Origin: Shimazuella alba
GTDB taxonomy: Bacteria > Bacillota > Bacilli > Thermoactinomycetales > Thermoactinomycetaceae
DNA: 64,000 nt
Assembly: GCF_009831235.1 (NCBI RefSeq)
Contig: NZ_WUUL01000004.1
Coordinates: forward strand, 62,001-126,000
Direction: 5' to 3'
In this document: one piece after another, positions 33,986 to 44,318 of the stretch
Layout of the letters: each line of letters begins with the position of its first letter
How positions within the stretch are numbered: position 1 is the stretch's first letter
Program-made: the position numbers and the translations under genes
Notes under the pieces: model-generated
Seen by the model: only the letters and a program-made list of their open reading frames with translations
Database searches by the model: none
Told to the model about the DNA's origin: nothing

Positions 33986-35054
33986 ATGAAGAAAGATTAC
34001 TTAGATCGTAAAGTAGCATTAGTAGTTGGAGCTAATGGTGTTATCGGAAGCAATTTGATTCATCATCTGTCTACATTGAAAGATTGGGACATAATTGGTT
34101 TATCAAGACGAGGTGGAGAATCTACTGATCGCGTTTCATATATATCTGTTGATTTATTAGATAGACAAGATACCCAAAATAAACTAAAAGCTCTTCAACA
34201 AGTCACCCTCATTTTCTATGCTGCATATATCGATAAACCAATATGGGCGGAATTAGTAAAACCAAATCTCACCATGCTTAAAAATGTAGTTGATGTGATG
34301 GAGGGAGTAGCGACAAATCTCCAACATGTTAGCTTAATGCAAGGTTATAAAGTATATGGGGCACATTTAGGTCCATTTAAAACACCAGCACGGGAAGAGG
34401 ATGCAGGACGTCATATGCCACCGGAATTTAACGTAGATCAGCAAATGTTTTTGGAAGCAAAGCAAAAAGGGAAGAAGTGGACATGGTCAGCAATCCGCCC
34501 GTCCGTCGTTAGCGGTTTTGCTCTGGGAAATCCAATGAATTTAGCAATGGTGATTGCCGTTTATGCTTCAATGTCAAAAGAACTGGGTATTCCTTTTCGC
34601 TTTCCGGGTAAACCAGGTGCTTATGATAAATTGATCGAGATGACAGATGCCGGACTTTTGGCAAAAGCGACCATTTGGGCGGCAACCGAGAAACGGTGCC
34701 AATCAAGCATTTAACATCAATAATGGGGACTTATTTCGCTGGAATGAAATGTGGTCTAAAATAGCTAAATATTTTGATTTGGAGGTAGAACAACCACTGC
34801 CGCTATCTTTGGAAGTAGTGATGGCAGACAAAGAAACCTTGTGGAATGACATGATTAAAAAATATAATTTGGAACCCACAGCATATAAAGATATATCCTC
34901 ATGGGGATTTGGAGATCTTGTATTTTCATGGGATTATGACATGTTCGCAGATGGGTCAAAAGCGAGGCGTTTTGGCTTTCATGAATATGTAAATACAGAG
35001 GGAATGTTTTTCTCCATATTTGATGACTTTCGCAAACGCAAAATCATCCCTTAA
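33986..35054 (+). pseudogene. PRISE-like SDR oxidoreductase, frameshifted
   Basis: The gene encodes an NAD(P)-dependent short-chain dehydrogenase of the progesterone 5-beta-reductase/iridoid-synthase-like type: VALVVGANGVIGSNLIHHL at the N-terminus, the LMQGYKVYGAHLGPF active-site Tyr/Lys region, and FNINNGDLFRWNEMWSKIA in the second half. One extra A in the run at 34691-34693 shifts the frame; removing it joins AAT-E to NGANQAFNINNGD. As read, the first frame stops at 34714 and the rest continues to 35054. True mutation or a sequencing error are both possible. ATG 33986 has AGGGA 8 bases before it. Confidence 0.85.
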
Positions 35055-35071
35055 GCTTTAGGAAAATAAGC

Positions 35072-35095
35072 GGGACGTTGGTTGTCCAACGTCCC
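35072..35095. terminator. GC-rich hairpin beside the frameshifted cassette gene
   Basis: GGGACGTTGG (35072-35081) and CCAACGTCCC (35086-35095), loop TTGT; no U-tract on the minus strand. Confidence 0.75.
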
Positions 35096-35100
35096 TTCGA

Positions 35101-35432
35101 TCACTGACTGAGAGTCTTCAGCACAGAGATTATTTCAAGTCGGACTTCGTCCCCAGACTTAAAGGCGTTGATTGCATGGTCAACGTTACCAATAATAGTA
35201 TTCTTGCCTACCGTTCCAAGGTCCCGAACCTTTTGAATTGCCTCAATACAGCGTCGAGCCGACTGGAGCTTTTCATACCATCAGTAAGGGATCGATTCGG
35301 ACCGGGGTACGAAGAGTTAATTGCAGCCTCCATATGCTGAATTGCAAGAGCAGCATTTGTCTTGATATCAACAGCCATTTCTTCTCTAGTGTCTGAGTGG
35401 TAATGTTGAGAGATTTCAACATTACTTTTCAT
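35101..35432 (-). pseudogene. Orphan cassette protein (paralogue 2 of 3), one frameshift
   Basis: The minus strand reads NAALAIQHMEAAINSS ... SLTDGM in one frame, then EKLQSARRCIEAIQKVRDLG, VGKNTIIGN, HAINAFKSGDEVRLEIISVLKTLSQ in another. Together these align along the whole intact protein at 32828-33184 (AIQHLEAA, IEKLES, PPIISALKNL). The shift is at ATGAAAAG near 35275, where one G before the A-run is missing. A likely -10 (GATAAT) precedes the start. Confidence 0.75.
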
Positions 35433-35642
35433 TATCGCATAAATGTAAAGAAAAATATGCTGAAAATCCTAACGTTTATTGTATTTTAATGAATTTGGAT
35501 AGGTTGGTGGATAGAAAAAAGTGATGAGTTTTAGTTTTTATGATAATTCATTCCTAATTGTCGATTTTCAAAACGCAGGATTATGAGACGTTGATCAAAA
35601 TCAACGCTTCGGTATATTCGGTATGTGCTTTCAGTAGCGGGA

Positions 35643-35899
35643 TCACTTTTTTAAATTTTCGTGATTGATTTCGATTCGAACTTCGCTAGTAGATTTAAAA
35701 GTATTCATAGCATATTCTACATGTTTGGTGAAAGGGAGATTGTCTATTTTCCCAAGCGGCACAATCTTTTCTTTTCGTCCCACCAAACCGAGCTGACTCT
35801 AGTTTTTCTACAGCTTGAGTTTCATATTAGATGGAGACGAAAATGCAAGTACAGCCTCCAGATAGTGGATTGCGACGTAGTCTCCATGTCTATGGCCAT
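35643..35899 (-). pseudogene. Orphan cassette protein (paralogue 3 of 3), heavily decayed
   Basis: On the minus strand, pieces in different frames read VAIHYLEAVLAFSSPSN, AVEKLESARFGG, then LGKIDNLPFTKHVEYAMNTF and TSEVRIEI, ending NLKK at 35643. They keep the order and spacing of the two other copies. GGAG six bases before ATG 35899 survives. At least two frameshifts separate the pieces. A plus-strand open frame at 35661-35930 is only its antisense shadow. A small GTTGAT/ATCAAC hairpin near 35590 may be the remains of its 3' stem. Confidence 0.6.
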
Positions 35900-36009
35900 G
35901 TTTACTCCAGTGATCACCGTGCACTTATAGAGGAAATCAATATTTCTCTTCTATCCCATTATAGATAAAAGAATAGTATTACAAAATTCCAACATCCTTG
36001 ACATTGGCT

Positions 36010-36320
36010 GCAAAGCAAGGGATAATGATGGCAATATCTATGAATGAAGCTAGGATGGAGAGTAGTAGCTTGATCCACTCAGCTTAGAGAGTTGGCATAC
36101 CGGTGCAAGTCAACCTGAGGGAAAGTGAACTCGCTTCATCGCTCCAAAGGGGAAAATAAGTAACTTTTGGCGTACACCTACGTTACAGGACTGAGCCGAG
36201 TGTGATTCATGCACTAATTAGGGTGGTACCGCGGGAAAACCGGGGTCCCTCAAAAAGTACTACTTTTTGAGGTGGTCTAACCTCTCGTCCCTAGCAATAT
36301 GCTAGTGGCTTGAGGTTTTT
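36010..36320 (+). promoter_or_regulatory. T-box riboswitch of leuS
   Basis: The leader contains the T-box sequence AGGGTGGTACCGCG at 36220-36233, stem I sequences upstream, and a likely specifier CTC in GTGAACTCGC near 36125-36134, a leucine codon. It is followed by a terminator stem (CTAGC near 36291 with GCTAG near 36301, extended by CCTC/GAGG) and TTTTTATTTTTT. Uncharged tRNA-Leu should stabilise the antiterminator and switch on leuS. Confidence 0.92.
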
Positions 36321-36349
36321 ATTTTTTAGATGAAGAAAGGTTGATTGGC

Positions 36350-38809
36350 ATGAAAGAGTATGCGCATCGGGAGATAGAAACGAAGTGGCAAGCATACTGG
36401 GAAGAAAATGCTTTACACCAAACTGATGAAGATCAAACAAAACCATCGTACTATGTGCTCGAACAGTTTCCTTATCCATCTGGTGATGGGCTGCATATGG
36501 GGCATGTTCGTGTTTACTCTATAGGCGATGTTATTGCCCGCTTTCGAAAGATGAATGGGTATCGTGTTCTCCATCCAATGGGTGCAGATGCATTTGGTTT
36601 ACCAGCCGAAAATGCGGCCATTCAGCGTGGAATTAATCCGCGAGAGTGGACGCTTCAAAATATGGAACGGATTCGCAAAGAACAATCTTTACTTGGTGGT
36701 TCTTATGATTGGGATCGCTATGTAGGGACTTGTTTGCCTGACTATTATCGCTTTACACAATGGCTTTTCTTACTTTTTTACGAGCGTGGTCTGGCGTACA
36801 GGAAAGAAGCTTCTGTGAACTGGTGTCCTAGCTGTAATACCGTGTTAGCCAATGAACAAGTAGAAGACGGAAAATGTTGGCGATGTGGTTCAGAAGTGAT
36901 CAAAAAAGAATTGGTGCAATGGTTCTTGCGAATCACAGATTATGCAGAACGTTTATTGGAAGGATTAGATACCCTACCAAAGTGGCCAGATAAAATTAGA
37001 ACCATGCAGCGAAACTGGATTGGCAAGAGCAAAGGGGCAAATGTGACATTCTCCATCCCTTCTGTTGGAGAAGAAGTAAGTGTATTTACTACCAGACCTG
37101 ATACATTGTATGGGGTTACTTATATGGTTTTGGCTCCAGAACATCCACTTGTGCCAAAATTGATTGCTGGAAATGAGAAAGAAAGTGAGATCAACGAATT
37201 CATCCAAAACATGCGCAAGTCCACTGAGCTAGAGCGGACTGCTACAGATGTGGAGAAGTTCGGCTATGATACAGGGTCCAAAGCGATCCATCCGCTAACA
37301 GGTGAAGAAATCCCAATCTGGATCGCCAATTATGTACTATTTGATTATGGTACGGGAGCTGTAATGGGTGTTCCAGCGCATGACGAGCGTGATTTTGTTT
37401 TCGCTCAAAAATATGATTTATCGATCAAGGTTGTGGTGCAACCAAATGGTGAAACATTAGCAGAGCCATTAACAGAAGCATTTACAGGCGATGGAAACCT
37501 CGTTTCTTCTGATATTTTTAATGGTTTGGCAAACAGAGAAGCAATCACGACAATCGCAGATTATCTGGAGGAACAAGGAAAAGGCGGAAGTGTTACCAAT
37601 TATCGTTTGCGTGATTGGTTGATTTCGCGTCAGCGTTATTGGGGTACTCCCATCCCGATGATTTACTGTGATGATTGTGGTGCTGTTCCAGTTCCAAAAG
37701 ATCAACTGCCTGTTGTTCTTCCAGAAGATGTAGTGTTTGATGGAAAGAGTAATCCGCTTACTACTTCGGAGAACTTTGTAAATACTACATGTCCAACTTG
37801 TGGTGGAGCGGCACGCCGAGAAACAGATACGATGGATACCTTTATTGATTCTTCTTGGTATTACATTCGGTATACCGATGCTAAAAACGAAGAAATCCCA
37901 TTTGATAAAGCAAAAGCAGACGATTGGTTACCAGTAAAAGAGTACATTGGTGGAATTGAACATGCTGTTCTCCATTTGCTTTATTCTCGTTTCTTTACCA
38001 AAGTTTTGTATGATGCAGGCATGGTTTCAGCAGAAGAACCTTTTGAGAGTTTATTGGCTCAAGGAATGGTACTACGAGACGGTTCCAAAATGTCCAAATC
38101 AAAAGGAAATGTTGTCAGTCCACTTGAGATTATTGAGAAGTACGGTGCAGATACTGCAAGGTTATTTATCTTGTTTGCAGCTCCACCAGAACGTGATCTG
38201 GAGTGGAGCGATGCTGGAGTAGAGGGGAGCTATCGTTTTATCAAACGGGTGTGGCGTTTGGTACATGATAACAAAGCTCTATTTGCAAACAAAGAAACAA
38301 CTACTACTGATATTTCAGCAGCAGCGAAGGAATTGCGTCGTTTAACGCATCAGACGATTCAAAAAGTGACAGTGGAAATTGGGGAGCGCAATCATTTTAA
38401 TACAGCAGTCAGTAGCGTAATGGAGCTCGTCAATGGTATTTCCAGTTATCCTGCTACGGAAGACCGTACAGTGCTTCGAGAAGCATTGGAAAGTGTCGTA
38501 TTATTGCTTGCACCTTTTGTTCCGCATCTTTCCGAAGAGTTATGGGAAGTGATGGGACATACTGGCACGGTCCACCTTGCTGCATGGCCAAAATATGATC
38601 CAGCTGCTTTGGTACAGGACGAAGTAGAGATCATGGTTCAAATCAATGGAAAGAACAGAGAAAAACTAGTAGTAGCAACAAAAGCAACTAAGGAAGAAAT
38701 TGAAACAATCGCCATTGCCAACGAGAAGATTCAAAGTTTGATTATAGATAAAAAAGTGCGAAAAGTTATTGTGGTTCCAAAAAAATTGGTCAATATCGTT
38801 GTTGGTTAA
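36350..38809 (+). CDS. leuS: Leucyl-tRNA synthetase
   Basis: This class I synthetase of about 819 aa charges tRNA-Leu. It has the HIGH-type motif in FPYPSGDGLHMGHVRVYS, the zinc-binding WCPSCNTVLANEQV ... CWRCGSEV, the CP1 editing domain (FTTRPDTLYGVTYMVLAPEH, VMGVPAHDERD), and KMSKSKGN. Length is normal for bacterial LeuRS. ATG 36350 has AGG about 10 bases before it and starts the conserved KEYAHREIETKWQAYW. The gene follows a T-box. Confidence 0.97.
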   Translation: MKEYAHREIETKWQAYWEENALHQTDEDQTKPSYYVLEQFPYPSGDGLHMGHVRVYSIGDVIARFRKMNGYRVLHPMGADAFGLPAENAAIQRGINPREWTLQNMERIRKEQSLLGGSYDWDRYVGTCLPDYYRFTQWLFLLFYERGLAYRKEASVNWCPSCNTVLANEQVEDGKCWRCGSEVIKKELVQWFLRITDYAERLLEGLDTLPKWPDKIRTMQRNWIGKSKGANVTFSIPSVGEEVSVFTTRPDTLYGVTYMVLAPEHPLVPKLIAGNEKESEINEFIQNMRKSTELERTATDVEKFGYDTGSKAIHPLTGEEIPIWIANYVLFDYGTGAVMGVPAHDERDFVFAQKYDLSIKVVVQPNGETLAEPLTEAFTGDGNLVSSDIFNGLANREAITTIADYLEEQGKGGSVTNYRLRDWLISRQRYWGTPIPMIYCDDCGAVPVPKDQLPVVLPEDVVFDGKSNPLTTSENFVNTTCPTCGGAARRETDTMDTFIDSSWYYIRYTDAKNEEIPFDKAKADDWLPVKEYIGGIEHAVLHLLYSRFFTKVLYDAGMVSAEEPFESLLAQGMVLRDGSKMSKSKGNVVSPLEIIEKYGADTARLFILFAAPPERDLEWSDAGVEGSYRFIKRVWRLVHDNKALFANKETTTTDISAAAKELRRLTHQTIQKVTVEIGERNHFNTAVSSVMELVNGISSYPATEDRTVLREALESVVLLLAPFVPHLSEELWEVMGHTGTVHLAAWPKYDPAALVQDEVEIMVQINGKNREKLVVATKATKEEIETIAIANEKIQSLIIDKKVRKVIVVPKKLVNIVVG

Positions 38810-38821
38810 TAAAAGAGAGAA

Positions 38822-38853
38822 AGAGTGCCTGTTTTTGGTAGGTGCTCTTTTTA
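38822..38853 (+). terminator. terminator after leuS
   Basis: AGAGTGCCT (38822-38830) and AGGTGCTCT (38840-38848) pair with two G-U wobbles, followed by a T-run. Confidence 0.8.
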
Positions 38854-38939
38854 TTTGGATTTGTTGAAACAATAATATGAATTGGTATGATAGAGGTCAG
38901 AAAGCTAAATGAAAAATCGAATGACAAAGGAGTTTTCTA

Positions 38940-39489
38940 TTGAATCAAGCCTTATTAATCATTGATGCTCAACAAGAACTAGTAGATAGTGTTTTTCAAA
39001 AAGAAGAACTGTTAGCCAAAATGAACATGGTAATCCAAAAGGCGCTCCAAGCGAATATTTCGATTATATTTATGCGTGATACCGATGTAGCAGGGGGAGC
39101 AGGGGAAGGCTTTGAAATACATTCTGAAATCGCGGTTCCAGCTAGGGCAAAAATATTCGATAAAACAGCTACGAATTCGTTTTACAAAACTAGTCTTTTG
39201 CATTTTTTTAAACGAAAATAAAGTAGAACATCTGATAATGATGGGATGTAAAACAGAACATTGTGTAGATACAGCAGTCAGAGCAGCGACGATCCATCAT
39301 TTTGATGTAACGCTGGTAGGAGAGGGGCATTCAACGACAGATTCTACACCTCTACCTGCGAATTTAATCATAAAGCACCATAACGAAACTTTACATGGAC
39401 ACTATAACATTGATAATTTCTCTGTTGTTCGTAATAGTGATGAAGATTTATTTGAGCCGATTCATGACCAATATCGATTTTTAACCTAG
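38940..39489 (+). pseudogene. Isochorismatase-family cysteine hydrolase, frameshifted
   Basis: The first frame reads ALLIIDAQQELVDSVFQ with the catalytic Asp, and reaches NSFYKTSLLHFF; the second continues ENKVEHLIMMGCKTEHCVDTAV with the catalytic Cys region, then EGHSTTDST. Removing one T from the run of seven at 39203-39209 joins them into one protein of about 182 aa of the usual length. The start TTG 38940 has AAAGGAG 8 bases upstream. The family hydrolyses amide or vinyl-ether bonds. A homopolymer error in sequencing is a fair alternative. Confidence 0.85.
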
Positions 39490-39526
39490 GATAAAAAAAT
39501 CATCCCATACACGTTTGGAAATGGCG

Positions 39527-39552
39527 GTGCCGGCAACAAAAGTTGCCGGCAC
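39527..39552. terminator. GC-rich hairpin beside the 39.6-kb cassette gene
   Basis: GTGCCGGCAAC (39527-39537) and GTTGCCGGCAC (39542-39552), loop AAAA; no U-tract on either side. Confidence 0.75.
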
Positions 39553-39570
39553 TTAATGGTGGGAGCTGTC

Positions 39571-39966
39571 CTACTTGATGAACTGCTCCCACCAAGCGGT
39601 GTTCAGACATTCCGGGAAAGGAATAAGACCTTCGTAAAAACGGTCATCTGCCTCCATCATGTCTGAAAGATCTACTTCTTTTTCATCAACTAGGGCCTGA
39701 AGTCGATCACCATCTTCGTGATCACACATCTCCAGAACGATGGTTCGTTCTCCATATGTTCGACTCATTCGAACGATGTCGAGGGAATACCGGTTCCCGT
39801 CCAGACGAACGTAACCATCAAACTGAATCGGATTACTGCCACTGGAATGGAGGAGAAACCCCTTTACTTGCAGACAGCTTAGTTTAGACATCCGAAAGGA
39901 GTTCGTCTGAAAGTGGGGTCCGTCCTCACAATGGAGTGTTGTACCGTTATACACAAACGGGATCAT
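39571..39966 (-). CDS. Orphan cassette protein, 131 aa
   Basis: I do not recognise this protein. It looks beta-rich in the first two thirds (FVYNGTTLHCEDGPHFQ, LQVKGFLLHSSG, IQFDGYVRLDGNRYSLDIVRM) and acidic near the end (VDEKEVDLSDMMEADDRFYEG). The ATG at 39966 has AAAGGTAACGGC just before it, and TACAAT lies about 40 bases ahead. The stop is 19 bases from a long perfect hairpin. Codons such as GTC, ATC, CTG and CAG are commoner than in the glycerol genes beside it. Confidence 0.7.
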   Translation of the reverse strand: MIPFVYNGTTLHCEDGPHFQTNSFRMSKLSCLQVKGFLLHSSGSNPIQFDGYVRLDGNRYSLDIVRMSRTYGERTIVLEMCDHEDGDRLQALVDEKEVDLSDMMEADDRFYEGLIPFPECLNTAWWEQFIK

Positions 39967-40013
39967 GCCGTTACCTTTCTAGTTGAGGATATTTTCATTG
40001 TACAATATAAAAC

Positions 40014-40048
40014 AACAAACTCCACTTCTTTTTAAAGTGGAGTTTGTT
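40014..40048 (-). terminator. terminator after glpD
   Basis: AACAAACTCCACTT (40014-40027) and AAGTGGAGTTTGTT (40035-40048) form a 14-bp stem; on the minus strand GTTTTAT follows. Confidence 0.8.
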
Positions 40049-40051
40049 TGT

Positions 40052-41692
40052 TTAATTTTCTGTTCCAGTAATAGTTGCATATTGGATTTCTTCCTCTAAC
40101 AGTTGATAAAAGTGAGCGGATTGTTGATCGTTCCATTGGAAATAGCTCTTCATATATTGAAAAACAGGTTCTTTCCACTGTTTAACCCAATCAATATGAA
40201 AAAACATCGCACCTGTTCGACGGGCAAAGTAGTCAACTGGATTTAGCACCATCTCCTTTTCCAATCCATACAACAAGGATGCAAAAACAGCAGGTGACAA
40301 ATGGGCATCCTCTGCTTCTTGTTGTCTAGTTACCATGAGGTCATATACCTCATCTACATTACTCCCATATAGTCGGCAAAGTCTTTCTGCTTCTAGCTCT
40401 TCTAATCCCAATGAAACACCATACTCTTTCTTTTTTTCTAGAAAAGATGGGAAATTTTTCGACCCTCCAACATTTCCTCCAGAGAGAATGATATTTTTTG
40501 TTTTACTTACAGAGATAGCTTGGGTATCTGTTAGATTTTTTGTAACCATATCTACTACGCGCTCTGCCATTTTGCGATAACCAGTCAGTTTCCCACCTGC
40601 GATGGTAATGAGCCCTGATGCAGAGCGAAATATCTCATCGTGTCTAGAAATTTCCGAAGGTGCCTTTCCTTCTTCGTGGATCAGAGGTCGAACACCTGCC
40701 CAATTTGATTCTATATCTGCTGTTGTTAGCTTAAGTGAAGGAAACATATGGTTAACCGCAGCTAGCAGATACGTTTGATCCTCTCGCGTAGTGCGTGGAT
40801 GGACTAAATCAGCATGATAATCCGTATCTGTTGTACCAATATATGTTTTGCCATCGCGTGGGATTGCGAAAACCATTCGTTTGTCAGGTGTATCAAAGTA
40901 GACCGCTTGGTGCAATGGAAATTTAGATTGATCGATCACCAGATGAACACCTTTGGTCCAATGGAGTGTTTTTCCTTGTTTGGAGCCGTCTTTTTCCCGT
41001 AGTTCATCTACCCAAGGACCTGTAGCGTTCACGACTTGTTTGGCGATTACTTTTACTTGATTTCCTGTGAACACATCTTCGGCTACAACGCCCTTTATTT
41101 TTCCATTTTCATAAATGAAATCTACTACTTTTACATAATTTAAAGCGATTGCTCCATAATCGACTGCTTTTTTTAATACTTCGATGGTAAGTCTGGCATC
41201 ATCCGTTCGGTATTCTACATAGTAGCCAGATCCTTTTAAACCTTTTTCGCGCAGCAAGGGCTCCTTGCGAAGTGTTTCCTCTCTGTTCAACATTTTCCGG
41301 CGTTCAGCTTTTTTTACTCCTGCTAAATAATCATATAATCGAATCCCAAAGGAAGTAGCTAGCTTTCCGAAGGTTCCTCCCTTTACAATCGGAAGAAGCA
41401 TCCATTCAGGGGTTGTTACATGGGGTGCATTTTCGTATACGATCGCTCTTTCTTTCCCTACTTCGGCAACAATCGAAATTTCGAGTTGCTTTAAATAGCG
41501 CAAACCACCATGCACCAACTTGGTCGAACGACTGGATGTACCAGCAGCGAAATCTTGCATTTCTATTACAGCAGTGGAAAGACCTCTGCTTTGGGCATCT
41601 AAAGCAATTCCTGCACCTGTAATTCCACCGCCAATAATTAATACATCAAGCTGTGTATCGGTTAATTTTGTTAGGGCTATTGTTCGATTCAT
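40052..41692 (-). CDS. glpD: Glycerol-3-phosphate dehydrogenase (FAD)
   Basis: This 546-aa membrane-associated flavoenzyme oxidises glycerol-3-phosphate to dihydroxyacetone phosphate. It has the FAD motif DVLIIGGGITGAGIALDAQSRG cut at the N-terminus, SSRSTKLVHGGLRYL, and GKTYIGTTDTDYH. ATG 41692 has GGAGG 8 bases before it; the longer frame from 41779 would run through a leader terminator. It is last in the glpF-glpK-glpD set and has its own GlpP-type leader. Confidence 0.95.
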   Translation of the reverse strand: MNRTIALTKLTDTQLDVLIIGGGITGAGIALDAQSRGLSTAVIEMQDFAAGTSSRSTKLVHGGLRYLKQLEISIVAEVGKERAIVYENAPHVTTPEWMLLPIVKGGTFGKLATSFGIRLYDYLAGVKKAERRKMLNREETLRKEPLLREKGLKGSGYYVEYRTDDARLTIEVLKKAVDYGAIALNYVKVVDFIYENGKIKGVVAEDVFTGNQVKVIAKQVVNATGPWVDELREKDGSKQGKTLHWTKGVHLVIDQSKFPLHQAVYFDTPDKRMVFAIPRDGKTYIGTTDTDYHADLVHPRTTREDQTYLLAAVNHMFPSLKLTTADIESNWAGVRPLIHEEGKAPSEISRHDEIFRSASGLITIAGGKLTGYRKMAERVVDMVTKNLTDTQAISVSKTKNIILSGGNVGGSKNFPSFLEKKKEYGVSLGLEELEAERLCRLYGSNVDEVYDLMVTRQQEAEDAHLSPAVFASLLYGLEKEMVLNPVDYFARRTGAMFFHIDWVKQWKEPVFQYMKSYFQWNDQQSAHFYQLLEEEIQYATITGTEN

Positions 41693-41709
41693 TGTTCGTT
41701 CCTCCTTGT

Positions 41710-41790
41710 AAAAAAGAAGACCACAAATCCCACCACTTGTCGTGTCGGGATATGCGGCCTTCTCCTCATCTCCGGTCATGTATTAACTTG
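41710..41790 (-). promoter_or_regulatory. glpD leader terminator, likely GlpP antitermination target
   Basis: On the minus strand GAAGGCCGCATATCCC (41762-41747) pairs imperfectly with GGGATTTGTGGTCTTC (41731-41716), followed by TTTTTT, before the glpD SD. GATGAGGAGAA lies just before the stem, resembling GATGAGATGCGGAGAA at the same place in the glpF leader. Antitermination by GlpP with glycerol-3-phosphate is known for Bacillus glpD. Confidence 0.75.
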
Positions 41791-41817
41791 AAAGGTAGAT
41801 AAAAATTAGCATTTTAT

Positions 41818-41841
41818 CTTAGCTGCCTAGGTGCGGCTAAG
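41818..41841 (-). terminator. weak hairpin after glpK
   Basis: CTTAGCTGC and GCGGCTAAG pair with one mismatch on the minus strand between glpK and the glpD leader. No clear T-run, so it is likely leaky or an RNA-processing site. Confidence 0.35.
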
Positions 41842-41862
41842 CCTTTTGGTTTCTTTTCTCTA

Positions 41863-43371
<1,509 letters not shown>

Positions 43372-43394
43372 TTATTTGTACTTATATATTTATG

Positions 43395-44105
43395 TTAAAA
43401 CAATCCCATATACAACCATGCAGCAAGTAGTGCCCCAATACATGGCCCAACAACTGGAATCCAAGCATATTTCCAATCGGAAGAACCTTTGCCTGCGATT
43501 GGTAGAATGGCGTGTGCAATTCGTGGTCCAAGGTCACGAGCCGGATTGATAGCGTAGCCGGTTGTCCCACCTAAAGACATACCAATTGCTACAATAAGAA
43601 ATGCAACTGCGAGTGTTTGGACACCATCTGAGAAGACAAGACCTTTTGCTCCGAAAGAAAGTAGGACAAATACGAGAAGTGCTGTACCAATAATCTCACT
43701 GATCAAGTTTGCAAACGAACTACGAATAGCAGGTCCAGTTGCGAAAACTGCTAGTTTTGCTGCTTGATCATCTGTTTCTTTCCAGTGAGGAAGATAGTGT
43801 AACCAAACAACTACTGCACCTAAGAAAGCTCCGATCATCTGTGCGAGTATCATAGGAAATACTTGAGCCCATGCCAGCTTTCCAGCGACCGCAAATCCAA
43901 CCGTTAATGCAGGATTGAGATAAGCTCCGCTAATATGACCCACCACATAGGCGCCGACCATAACCGCAAATCCCCATCCGAAGGTAATCACGATCCAACC
44001 AGCATCTTTTGCTTTGGATTTGTTTAACAGTACTCCTGCAACCACGCCGTTACCTAAAATAATTAAAATCATCGTTCCAATCATTTCCGCCATAAAAATG
44101 GACAT
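43395..44105 (-). CDS. glpF: Glycerol uptake facilitator (aquaglyceroporin)
   Basis: This 236-aa channel has six helices and the two NPA motifs (SGAYLNPALTVGFA and GYAINPARDLGPR) of the MIP family. The Asp after the second NPAR is the mark of glycerol facilitators rather than water channels. GGGGGAT precedes the ATG. It is first in the glycerol operon and lies behind a leader terminator and cre site. Confidence 0.95.
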   Translation of the reverse strand: MSIFMAEMIGTMILIILGNGVVAGVLLNKSKAKDAGWIVITFGWGFAVMVGAYVVGHISGAYLNPALTVGFAVAGKLAWAQVFPMILAQMIGAFLGAVVVWLHYLPHWKETDDQAAKLAVFATGPAIRSSFANLISEIIGTALLVFVLLSFGAKGLVFSDGVQTLAVAFLIVAIGMSLGGTTGYAINPARDLGPRIAHAILPIAGKGSSDWKYAWIPVVGPCIGALLAAWLYMGLF

Positions 44106-44160
44106 ACTTTATCCCCCTTTAAAATAGATGATCAGAGATAGTGAGGAGAAAAAGGGCAAA

Positions 44161-44236
44161 GAAAAAAATCACAAAATATTCCCTCTAGCTTAAAGGGAAA
44201 TTTTGTGATTCTCCGCATCTCATCACTGGGATTAAC
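44161..44236 (-). promoter_or_regulatory. glpF leader terminator, likely GlpP antitermination target
   Basis: On the minus strand AATCACAAAATTTCCCT (44210-44194) pairs with AGGGAATATTTTGTGATT (44184-44167), followed by a run of T. It would stop transcription before glpF unless GlpP acts. The shared GATGAG...GGAGAA element lies just upstream. Confidence 0.8.
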
Positions 44237-44249
44237 TTTTATAGAAAAA

Positions 44250-44298
44250 TGAAACCGTTTACAATTTAAATAGTATACTATTTTTCACGAAAATGCAA
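44250..44298 (-). promoter_or_regulatory. glpFK promoter with perfect cre site
   Basis: TGAAACCGTTTACA (44250-44263) fits the CcpA consensus exactly. On the minus strand it lies just downstream of the likely -10 (TACTAT or TATACT, 44277-44270) and -35 (TTGCAT, 44298-44293). Catabolite repression of glycerol uptake is expected. Confidence 0.75.
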
Positions 44299-44318
44299 CA
44301 TTTTTTGCTTTACAGAAT

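Noticed and set aside
35661-35930. Plus-strand open frame of 89 codons
   Set aside because: It is antisense to the decayed cassette copy at 35643-35899, which explains its openness.
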